Assembly (NCBI RefSeq): GCF_016908975.1
Contig: NZ_JAFBEX010000025.1
Span: 1-64,000, forward strand
From: Neobacillus cucumis
Lineage (GTDB): Bacteria > Bacillota > Bacilli > Bacillales > Cytobacillaceae
Reading direction: 5' to 3'
DNA: 64,000 bases
In this document: positions 26,069 through 33,408 of the stretch, piece by piece
Layout: the number at the start of each line of letters is the position of its first letter
Numbering within the stretch: position 1 is the stretch's first letter
Program-made: the position numbers and the translations under genes
The notes under the pieces: model-generated
Told to the model about the DNA's origin: nothing
The model's database searches: none
The model's input: the letters and a program-made list of their open reading frames with translations, nothing else

Positions 26069-26252
26069 GGTTTTATTGTTTTTTTAAAATTATCTTTTTC
26101 CTTTTTTCCTATTCGATGGATAAACACTTGTATCTTAAATCTAGTCATCTTCCTACTTTGCTTACCTATTTTTACTCCTTTTAAAAATGGGGGGAGTAGG
26201 TTATGGTGTAAAAAATCTATTAAATTTGGACATGTCGTGAGTAGCAAAAAAT

Positions 26253-26281
26253 ACAGTAAACAAAAGGGTTCTAGTTAGCTT
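26253..26281. repeat. Second copy of the 25-bp junction repeat
   Basis: AAACAAAAGGGTTCTAGTTA plus GCTTT occurs at about 25070-25093 and again here, where the end of the small membrane protein gene and the end of the permease gene meet. It marks the edge of the permease duplication. Confidence 0.75.
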
Positions 26282-27380
26282 TATGTTTTAAACCATTACG
26301 ACTACGAATCATGGAAACAAGCAACATTAAAAACGGTATGATCACCATAATAGGCGGGAAAAAGAAATATTGAGCCGTTTTCTGCCCTTCTTCAATATGT
26401 TCCGCAAAATTTGAAGCAATCGCCATAGATAAAAAGATGAGAATAATTCCTGCTGGTAAAACAATTTGTTGATGGTTCTTTAAATTGCATAAATCGACTA
26501 TTCCGATTACTGCACCATAAAAAAGAATGGCGATCTTGAAAAACATAAGGATTAGAAGAGTAAAGACAACAAGAGCATCGAGTCGTTGTAAAAACTCCAT
26601 AAGATTGACCTTTCCGATGGTTGATAACAAAGGAAACGTCGATCTCTCCACTACTCCGACACTAAGAACGGCGATATTTAAACTTGTGTTATAAGCTAAA
26701 CTAAGACCGCTTGAAATGACAGCAAATAGCCCAACTTTTTTCGCTGACTCATGCCGATTTAAATAAGGAAGCAACATAGTGAAGGCAATCATTTCTCCAA
26801 AAGGAAAAAAAGTAAGTAACGGAAATGCTGTCGTTAAGATTGGCTTCCATCCATTTTCAAGAAACGGCTGCAAATTTTTAAAATCAATATTGCCTGAAAA
26901 AAAGACAAACATATTTCCTGTGAAGCCTATAAAGAGCAGAATGACAAAAAACACTTCTGCAGTCCTTGCTAATACTTCAATCCCTAAATACAGTACATAA
27001 CAAATGGCAAGAACCAACAAGATGTTGATCGCCAATAACGGGGTTTCTGTTAATGTCGATGAAAGCAGCAATTCCCCAAAATCACGCAAATCTCGGGCAG
27101 CATCGTACAAAAGGAATACGACATATAATAGACCAATTATCCACCCAACATATTTACCAAATATTTTCCTGGCATATCCGGTCAACGGTAGGTTCGGATA
27201 TTGACGAAATAAAGTGTAGTAAATTAAAAATAAGACAACTCCACCACTCATCCCTAAAAGAATCGCTAGCCAGGCGTCTTTATGGGCAGTTATTCCATAA
27301 CTTACGACCAGTGCACTTCCAAGTTCGAACATAAACATCATGACAAATAGTTGAATGGCGCTAATTTTGGCTTTCTCCAT
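26271..27380 (-). CDS. GerAB/GerBB family spore germination permease
   Basis: This 369-residue integral membrane protein has ten or so helices and belongs to the APC-superfamily subunit of GerA-type germinant receptors, the part thought to bind the germinant. Signatures include FRQYPNLPLTGYARKIFGKY and LQPFLENGWKPILTTAFP. Length is normal. GGGAGG precedes the ATG at a rather long spacing. It is the third gene of a receptor operon (A, C, B order), 48 bases after the C subunit. The germinant cannot be told from sequence. Confidence 0.92.
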   Translation of the reverse strand: MEKAKISAIQLFVMMFMFELGSALVVSYGITAHKDAWLAILLGMSGGVVLFLIYYTLFRQYPNLPLTGYARKIFGKYVGWIIGLLYVVFLLYDAARDLRDFGELLLSSTLTETPLLAINILLVLAICYVLYLGIEVLARTAEVFFVILLFIGFTGNMFVFFSGNIDFKNLQPFLENGWKPILTTAFPLLTFFPFGEMIAFTMLLPYLNRHESAKKVGLFAVISSGLSLAYNTSLNIAVLSVGVVERSTFPLLSTIGKVNLMEFLQRLDALVVFTLLILMFFKIAILFYGAVIGIVDLCNLKNHQQIVLPAGIILIFLSMAIASNFAEHIEEGQKTAQYFFFPPIMVIIPFLMLLVSMIRSRNGLKHKAN

Positions 27381-27428
27381 CTTTTTAGAAAACCTCCCTT
27401 CGTTCCATGTTATGCCCGAATTTTTTCA

Positions 27429-28640
27429 TTATTTTATATATGATTTTGTTCGCAAACCTGACCGTCGAATAAACGCTTTTACGTTTACGTTGATTTTTGT
27501 CTCGGGAAAGATTTCATCATTCCATTTTTTCTTGATTTCCTTCCACAATTTAGGGTTTTCACGGTTGATATATTCACTAAAACGAAAAATATCGGTTTTT
27601 TGTTTTTTGGCCTCTTTTACGGCCATCATCACTTCCTCTTTTATTTCCTTCTCCATCTGGTTTTCAAGTTTTTCAATGGATGTATGTTTACTGAGATCGA
27701 TTGGACAATGCACTTCTGAGAGATGGCCTTCTGATTTAACTGTGATCTGAATAACAGGTTTTTGGTTTTTTATTTCTGCTTTAATTTTTGTTTTTGCGCG
27801 CATAACTTCCGCTGCAATCCCTTTTTTTACCTTCTCACAATTAAGGTCTATAACGGTTTTTTTTAATTCATTATTAATCCATATAGCACCTCGGGCAGTA
27901 TCTTCATCCAACCATTTTTTGAGTTTCCCCTTTTTAAAAATAGCAAGTCCTCTTATCTCGATCACTGTCTTTGGAGATATTTCTTGAATGTTTGTCATCT
28001 TGTTTCCTTTTTCTGGGTCTCCGGTAATCTGAACCCCTGTTAAATTTGCCGTTTCTCCTCGTTCTAATTGTTGAATGACTTGATCGGCACGGGTACTTGC
28101 ATACTCTCCCCGGATTTTTGTGGTAGACTCCAAGCCCCCTACAATTTTGGCAGAAGGAACGTCCTCTAAAGGGGTCGTGATTTGGAGAAGAGTCTTTGCT
28201 GTATTATCTCTGACGACTAGAATCGGAAACAATGTTCGAAATTGTGAGTCACGTTCAATAAAGTCAAACAAATCATGAATCCCTTTTTTTCGTGCTAGCT
28301 CCTCACCTATCACCATTAATTGGACATGAGGGAAAAAAAGTTCCTGGGGTGACTTTGGCATAACTTTTCGAATTGCCTCTTCAACGGTGCTTCCTACAGC
28401 CGAATAGGTCGTAACAGGCGCCGACATTGATTTCACTCCTTGGCCTCCCGCAGTAGCTATTTGTCCTTCATTAATAACTTGTACTGTAACAAGATATCTG
28501 TTTTCCGAAGTATTGCCGCCTTTATCAATGCCAATAGCACTTACAATGTCAAGATCTTGTAATTCTTGCCGATCCCAACATCCTGACAGGAATACGGTAG
28601 ATACAATCATAAAAAAAATAATGAATCGTTTATGTTTCAT
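27429..28640 (-). CDS. GerAC family (Ger(x)C) germination lipoprotein
   Basis: This 403-residue lipoprotein is the C subunit of a GerA-type receptor, attached to the outer face of the spore inner membrane. The signal peptide ends in the lipobox VFLSGC (Cys about 21), followed by WDRQELQDLDIVSAIGID, which is typical of the family. Other family segments are YSAVGSTVEEAIRKV and the C-terminal domain with HLSEVHCPIDLSK. The start ATG overlaps the A-subunit gene by 11 bases, consistent with coupled translation. Confidence 0.93.
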   Translation of the reverse strand: MKHKRFIIFFMIVSTVFLSGCWDRQELQDLDIVSAIGIDKGGNTSENRYLVTVQVINEGQIATAGGQGVKSMSAPVTTYSAVGSTVEEAIRKVMPKSPQELFFPHVQLMVIGEELARKKGIHDLFDFIERDSQFRTLFPILVVRDNTAKTLLQITTPLEDVPSAKIVGGLESTTKIRGEYASTRADQVIQQLERGETANLTGVQITGDPEKGNKMTNIQEISPKTVIEIRGLAIFKKGKLKKWLDEDTARGAIWINNELKKTVIDLNCEKVKKGIAAEVMRAKTKIKAEIKNQKPVIQITVKSEGHLSEVHCPIDLSKHTSIEKLENQMEKEIKEEVMMAVKEAKKQKTDIFRFSEYINRENPKLWKEIKKKWNDEIFPETKINVNVKAFIRRSGLRTKSYIK

Positions 28641-30276
28641 TAGAATCCCTCTTCGATTCGTTTTCCTTAATTTGTCCTTTCTTCTGTGAAGGGCCCAGAT
28701 TCTGAGTAGTACCTGTTCGTATTATCTTCGTTTGGTTCAACAATCGAGGTCGTTTTGACAAAAACGGTTTTGGGAAACGAATGATGGTATCTTTCCAATC
28801 AGCAAACATAAGGGGAGCAAAAGGAGCCAAATAGGGAATACCAAACGAGCGAATGCTGCAAGTGTGTGCAACTAACACAATGACTCCAAGACCAATCCCA
28901 TACAGCCCGAAAGAAGCTGCCAGCATCATCATAATAAATCGAAGTAAACGTGTCGTATCCGTCATCTGAACATGGGGCATAGTAAAACTGGCGATTGCCG
29001 TCCCTGCCACCACAATCACCATTGCACTTGAAACAATTCCTGCCTCAACAGCTGCTTGACCCAATACAAGTGCGCCAACAATTGAAACAGCCTGTCCAAT
29101 AGGACGCGGCATCCGAACTCCGGCTTCTCGTAACACTTCAAATGTAAATTCCATCAATAGGGCCTCTATAAATACCGGAAACGGGATTCCATGCCGTTGT
29201 GCGGACAGACTAACTAATAAAGGCGTTGGAATCAATTCTGGATGATACGAAAGAAACGCAATAAAAAGGGACGGGCCCAAAAGGGTGATCAAGAATCCAC
29301 CAACTCTTAGAAGTCTCAAGAAACTGGTCATATGCCAATTGGTATAATAATCTTCGGCTGTTTGAAAAAATTGAATCCATGTCGCTGGTAAAATTAAAGG
29401 AATCGGTGTCCCGTCCACAAAAATAGCAATACGTCCCTCCAATAAATTTCCGGTTACCACATCCGGACGCTCTGTTATAAATATAGTCGGCCAAGGTGTC
29501 CATATGTCATCGCTAATCCACTCTTCGATGGTATTGGAACCAGTAATTTCATCCACTTTTATTTTACCTAACCGTTCTTTTACTTCTGTAAGAAGTTTGT
29601 CATTCACAATCCCTTTTACATATATAATGGAAACATCTGTTCGTGTAATTTCCCCTAGTTGTATGGTTTCAACCCGTAGATTAGGGCTTTTAATCCGGTG
29701 GCGAACCAATGCAGTATTGGTCACAAGAGCCTCAACAAAGCTCTCTTTAGGCCCCCGAACAGATGGTTCTATCGTAGGTTCTGAAATGGTTCTTAATTCT
29801 CCGCCTTGCACACTGCAGGCAATTGCTTGAACTAAACCTTCAATTAGAAGAATAGATTGCCCGGATAAAAGGTTATGGACTAGCGTGTTCCAATCGGTGA
29901 CATCCTTTACACCCATAATCGTTAAAATATTTTCTTTAATATATGTAAATAATTCACGTGGCTGCTTAAGACTACCGTTTTCCGTATGGTAACCGTCACT
30001 CATTAGCCTTTCTATAATAAAACTGCCGATGCTCTCTGTATCCGATAAGCCATTTATAGCAAGTAGGGCAGCTTTTGTCATGGGGGGATTTCCTATTTTA
30101 AATTCACGAATCATTAAATCACTACTGTTACCTAGAACCTCTATAATCGTTTTTAAATTTTCCTTTAGATCTGGACTCAGTTCTTGTTTATTTACTGTTA
30201 GTTCTGTTTCCTCATACTGCAGTGTTAGTTCTTTTTTTCTTCTCTTTTTTATTATTCGGCGCCATGCACTGTTCAT
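28630..30276 (-). CDS. GerAA family spore germination protein
   Basis: This 548-residue A subunit of a GerA-type receptor has a hydrophilic N-terminal half (about 1-290) with DLMIREFKIGNPPMTKAALL and GRIAIFVDGTPIPLILPATW, then about five membrane helices containing PELIPTPLLVSLSAQRHGIPFP and the conserved MPRPIGQAVSIVGALVLGQAAVEAG region. The short C-terminal tail is basic. GGAG precedes the ATG. It is first in the operon; a sigma-G promoter is expected upstream but I could not identify convincing boxes. Receptor subunits assemble in the spore inner membrane and trigger germination. Confidence 0.94.
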   Translation of the reverse strand: MNSAWRRIIKKRRKKELTLQYEETELTVNKQELSPDLKENLKTIIEVLGNSSDLMIREFKIGNPPMTKAALLAINGLSDTESIGSFIIERLMSDGYHTENGSLKQPRELFTYIKENILTIMGVKDVTDWNTLVHNLLSGQSILLIEGLVQAIACSVQGGELRTISEPTIEPSVRGPKESFVEALVTNTALVRHRIKSPNLRVETIQLGEITRTDVSIIYVKGIVNDKLLTEVKERLGKIKVDEITGSNTIEEWISDDIWTPWPTIFITERPDVVTGNLLEGRIAIFVDGTPIPLILPATWIQFFQTAEDYYTNWHMTSFLRLLRVGGFLITLLGPSLFIAFLSYHPELIPTPLLVSLSAQRHGIPFPVFIEALLMEFTFEVLREAGVRMPRPIGQAVSIVGALVLGQAAVEAGIVSSAMVIVVAGTAIASFTMPHVQMTDTTRLLRFIMMMLAASFGLYGIGLGVIVLVAHTCSIRSFGIPYLAPFAPLMFADWKDTIIRFPKPFLSKRPRLLNQTKIIRTGTTQNLGPSQKKGQIKENESKRDSNET

Positions 30277-30479
30277 TTTCTAACACTCCAAGTTTATAGT
30301 GTCACCAAAAGAATGGATCTACGGTTCCCTCGTTATGTAGCATCCCTATATTCCAATTTTTGATACAAGTAGGATAAAAAATATATATTTGGATAAGATA
30401 ATTCATTGGGACGTTAGCAAATTCCCACGGTTGAAATGACCGGGATACATAGCATTAAGTTGCCTATATAATCAAGTGG

Positions 30480-30512
30480 GATAAGGACAACCAGCATCGT
30501 TGTCCTTATTGA
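30480..30512 (-). terminator. Hairpin terminator after sspH
   Basis: ATAAGGACAAC and GTTGTCCTTAT form a perfect 11-bp stem with a 7-nt loop, 20 bases after the sspH stop codon on the minus strand. The T run is poor. Confidence 0.65.
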
Positions 30513-30532
30513 TGTAATTCTTCTATGAGCGC

Positions 30533-30712
30533 TTATTGTTCAATTAGAATTGAAACATCGACATTTTGTTTATTATTTGGTTCGTCGAGCGGATGAATCG
30601 TGGCGGTGCTATTTTGTTGATCCACATGTTCAATATAGACCTGTCTTCCGTTACAAGTTACATTAGCCATGACTTGTGAACGTGAAATTTCCTGTGCTCG
30701 TTGTGCGTCCAT
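30533..30712 (-). CDS. sspH: H-type small acid-soluble spore protein
   Basis: This 59-residue protein begins MDAQRAQEISRSQVMANVT and continues VYIEHVDQQNSTATIHPL, ending VSILIEQ, the full pattern of the SspH family of minor spore proteins. These are made in the forespore and are expected to depend on sigma-G or sigma-F. AGGAGGT lies six bases before the ATG. It is a single-gene unit between the germination operon and a region of debris. Confidence 0.92.
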   Translation of the reverse strand: MDAQRAQEISRSQVMANVTCNGRQVYIEHVDQQNSTATIHPLDEPNNKQNVDVSILIEQ

Positions 30713-30843
30713 TTTATCTACCTCCTTTTTGATTTAGAACAGATATAATATTTACTTTTAACAAATTGATTATGTAAAAAATCTACTTAGAGCGGGTTTC
30801 AAAAGTATCTTTTTATTGCCATAAACAAAATATTAGAGAAAAT

Positions 30844-30891
30844 TGCACCCCAAAAAGTCAGTCAAAATTCAGCTCTAACTTTTGGGGTCCA
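30844..30891 (-). mobile_element. Possible IS3-family end-to-end scar
   Basis: On the minus strand TGGACCCCAAAAGTTAGAGC is followed within a few bases by the inverted end ACTTTTTGGGGTGCA. Ends of this form (TGGACCCC..AAAGTTAG) are typical of IS3-type elements of Bacillus. The 48-bp length means an internal deletion left only the two ends, or that this is just a hairpin. No target duplication could be made out. Confidence 0.4.
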
Positions 30892-30969
30892 GTACAAAAA
30901 AAAGCCGATTTCCATTTGGAACGAACTTCTAAAATATTCTTCAACAAAAGCTGGTTTACTTTAAATACA

Positions 30970-31142
30970 TCATTTCATTACAAGTCCGCCATCAACATTA
31001 ATACATTGCCCGTAACAAATGCTGATAGATCTGAAGCTAAAAACAAACTCAAGACCGATTTCTGTCGGTCTTGAGTAATTGGTCCTTCCTTCGTTTCAGC
31101 CAGTTCATGTTTCAAAGACGATGGTTTCAAACTATCCATTTT
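30970..31142 (-). pseudogene. Short-chain dehydrogenase C-terminal remnant
   Basis: The frame reads LFLASDLSAFVTG, then after a one-base shift GQCINVDGGLVMK and stop, which is the classical SDR C terminus. The residues before it (KHELAETKEGPITQDRQKS) are not SDR-like. A perfect 12-bp hairpin (31047-31076) lies within the reading frame. No start, cofactor loop or YxxxK is present. Confidence 0.7.
31047..31076. terminator. Perfect hairpin inside the SDR remnant
   Basis: ACTCAAGACCGA and TCGGTCTTGAGT form a 12-bp stem with a 6-nt loop. It lies about 65-95 bases after the stop codon of the YeiH-family gene and could end its transcript, although the T run is missing. Confidence 0.5.
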
Positions 31143-32174
31143 CTAAGCTAAATGAAAGGCATAAACTAAAAGGTATCCTAAAATAGATAACAATATTGAA
31201 CCTATTAAACCTGCTCCCAATGATTTGAGTCCAAGCCTTCTAAATGTCTCGACATCTACATTAAGTCCTAGTCCTGCCATAGCCATAGCTATTAACAAAT
31301 AGGCGATAAGAACAAGGTTATTTGTGAATGTTGTTGATAATATCTCCAATGAATGGATGGCACTCATTACCAAGAAACCAAAAATAAACCATGGGATAGG
31401 AATAGATTTCCATATTTTATTCTGTTTTCCGCTTTGAGAACGATTACCTCGATTTGTCCAAAATCCAATCATAATAGCAACTGGTACCAGCAATGCAACT
31501 CTTGTTAATTTTACAATCACTGCTATGTCAACAGCATCTTTCCCACCAGGAGCAGCTGCTGCGATTACGTGTGCAATCTCATGTAAGGTAGCACCTGAAA
31601 AGATTCCATATCCATGTGTAGATAATCCTAATATAGGATAGAGCATGGTATATACTAATGTAAAAATCGTGCCCAAAATAGCTACAGTTGCTGCTCCGAT
31701 GGCTGTTTCATCATCATTCGCTTTAATTTGTGGGGCAATTGCAACTACAGCTGCTGCACCACAAATGGCAGTGCCGCATGCTGTTAATATTCCCAGTCTT
31801 TTTTCCACTTTAAACAATCGAGATAACCCGTAAACCACGAATAAAGTGAAGACAATATTAATCACTGCAATGGAAAATACTTTTGGTCCTGCATGGAGTA
31901 TATCAACTAAATTCAGCCTCATACCTAGTAGAATAATCCCTATACGAAGGAGTTTCTTACTTGAAAAATTTGTTCCAGCGATTAAATTTTCAGGCACACC
32001 CAATAGAGCCCTCCATCCAATACCAAGCAATATAGCAATAACTAGTTGACCCATATTATTTAAAAATGGAAATTGTCCTAAATATTTGGCTAGGATAGCA
32101 ATGAAAAGTGTCAGAACTATGCCTAGAATAAAAAATCGCATATTTGGATTTTCTTTTACGAGTGTTTTTTCCAA
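31143..32174 (-). CDS. YeiH family putative sulfate/anion exporter
   Basis: This 343-residue integral membrane protein of the UPF0324 (YeiH/YadS) family has about ten helices. Family signatures include LLRIGIILLGMRLNL, LTACGTAICGAAAVVAIAP with two cysteines, FSGATLHEIAHVIAAA, and LGLNVDVETFRRLGLK. Members are usually annotated as putative sulfate exporters; direct evidence is limited. GGAG lies eight bases before a TTG at 32174, preferred over a GTG at 32183 that overlaps the binding site. It is divergent from a LysR regulator, which probably controls it. Confidence 0.88.
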   Translation of the reverse strand: MEKTLVKENPNMRFFILGIVLTLFIAILAKYLGQFPFLNNMGQLVIAILLGIGWRALLGVPENLIAGTNFSSKKLLRIGIILLGMRLNLVDILHAGPKVFSIAVINIVFTLFVVYGLSRLFKVEKRLGILTACGTAICGAAAVVAIAPQIKANDDETAIGAATVAILGTIFTLVYTMLYPILGLSTHGYGIFSGATLHEIAHVIAAAAPGGKDAVDIAVIVKLTRVALLVPVAIMIGFWTNRGNRSQSGKQNKIWKSIPIPWFIFGFLVMSAIHSLEILSTTFTNNLVLIAYLLIAMAMAGLGLNVDVETFRRLGLKSLGAGLIGSILLSILGYLLVYAFHLA

Positions 32175-32245
32175 TTTTATCACTCCAATCTATTCTCTTA
32201 TACGAGATGTTTTTATAAATCAACTTTACGTCAGACTTAACAATA

Positions 32246-32264
32246 AGTTAAATATATATTAACT
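32246..32264. promoter_or_regulatory. AT-rich dyad between divergent genes, candidate LysR site
   Basis: AGTTAA and TTAACT flank a 7-base AT centre in the 163-base divergent region between the YeiH and LysR genes. LysR-type regulators commonly bind such interrupted dyads. A second larger inverted repeat (AAACTTA/TAAGTTT) lies at about 32281-32312. Confidence 0.45.
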
Positions 32265-32337
32265 ATCTTAATCATTATAAAAACTTATGATAAGATGATG
32301 TTAACTAAGTTTGAAATGATTGGAGGAAATCAAATCA

Positions 32338-33228
32338 GTGATTGTAGATACAATGAAGGTTTTCGTAACAGTTATTGAACAAAAAAACTTTACTCGTGCA
32401 GCAGAACTTTTACATATATCTCAACCCAATGTAAGCTTACATATACGAAATTTAGAAAATGAACTGGGGACCAAGCTCATTCATCGTTCGCCTAAACAGG
32501 TACAAATTACGGAAGCTGGGGAAATACTATATAAGCATGCTAAACAGATACTATTACACTTTGAAGAAGCAAAACATGAAATTAATGATTTGTTTCATGT
32601 TGTATCAGGAAAATTAAGAGTAGGAGCAAGCTTTACCATTGGTGAATACATCCTTCCTAAAGTATTAGCTGAATACGCAGGTCAATTTCCTCTAGTAGAT
32701 GTTCAGATCATTATCTCTAACACTGAAGAAGTTATAGAAGGAGTTAGAACAAATCAACTTGATATTGGATTAATCGAGGGTGAGACAAATGTTCACGATA
32801 TTCATATAGAGCCTTTTATGGAAGATGAAATGAGTGTGGTTGTACCTTCAAACCATCCATTATCTCAAATGAAGCTGATTGAAAAGGACATGCTGCAGAA
32901 TCAAATCTGGATTACTAGAGAAATGGGTTCTGGAACACGGACCTATATGGATAAATTTATTTCAGAATTGGGCTTAATCATTAAACGCTCCTTTGTTTTT
33001 AGCAGTAATCAAGGGGTAAAAGAAGCTGTCAAAGCAGGGCTAGGAATTGCATTGTTATCCCGATGGGCAGTTGATAGAGAAATTGAGACAAATGAGATAC
33101 GTGATCTCACTTTAAAAAACAAAAAAATCACAAGACCTTTTTCGTATGTTCAAAGTAAAAACTCTGATGATTCCAAAGCAATAAAAATGTTTCTTCAGAA
33201 AATCGAAGAATTTCGTATGAATAACTAA
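32338..33228 (+). CDS. LysR family transcriptional regulator
   Basis: This 296-residue regulator has an N-terminal winged helix (MKVFVTVIEQKNFTRAAELL, HISQPNVSLHIRNLE) and a periplasmic-binding-protein-like effector domain (about 85-290; LRVGASFTIGEYILPKVL, GSGTRTYMDKF, VKAGLGIALLS). It is close in pattern to CysL/YwfK. The frame is open to a TTG at 32320, but GGAGG lies inside that stretch, so the GTG at 32338 is taken. It is divergent from the YeiH-family gene, an arrangement also seen with yeiE-yeiH in enterobacteria. Confidence 0.87.
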   Translation: MIVDTMKVFVTVIEQKNFTRAAELLHISQPNVSLHIRNLENELGTKLIHRSPKQVQITEAGEILYKHAKQILLHFEEAKHEINDLFHVVSGKLRVGASFTIGEYILPKVLAEYAGQFPLVDVQIIISNTEEVIEGVRTNQLDIGLIEGETNVHDIHIEPFMEDEMSVVVPSNHPLSQMKLIEKDMLQNQIWITREMGSGTRTYMDKFISELGLIIKRSFVFSSNQGVKEAVKAGLGIALLSRWAVDREIETNEIRDLTLKNKKITRPFSYVQSKNSDDSKAIKMFLQKIEEFRMNN

Positions 33229-33258
33229 ACAAATATTTTATAAATCAAAATTCAATAA

Positions 33259-33303
33259 AAAAAGGCAGTCCTAAATTTTGTGTAATTTAGGACTGCTTTT
33301 TTT
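33259..33303 (+). terminator. Strong Rho-independent terminator
   Basis: AAAGGCAGTCCTAAATT pairs with AATTTAGGACTGCTTT around a 6-nt loop, then a T run. It ends the LysR gene. Confidence 0.9.
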
Positions 33304-33312
33304 AAGCTCTAT

Positions 33313-33369
33313 GCCCTCCTGTCTGGCTTACTAGGGTGGAACACCCTGAAACCAAGGAGACAAGAAGGC
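33313..33369 (-). ncRNA. Compact folded element, unidentified
   Basis: GCCCTCCTGTCT and AGACAAGAAGGC can pair over 12 positions, two of them G-U on the plus-strand RNA (C-A on the minus-strand RNA), enclosing the perfect hairpin AGGGTG-GAA-CACCCT. The element is much richer in G and C than its surroundings. It lies 40-96 bases after the stop codon of the 2706-codon gene. It may be a 3'-UTR structure, a repeat copy or a small RNA. It matches no riboswitch I know. Confidence 0.45.
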
Positions 33370-33408
33370 AAATCTAATTCCTGCTTTCTACTCTACTATA
33401 CCTATCGT

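Noticed and set aside
26066..26278. 70-codon plus-strand frame ending in the same residues as the small membrane protein
   Set aside because: Only the last few codons match because of the 25-bp duplication; the rest is low-complexity and has no ribosome binding site.
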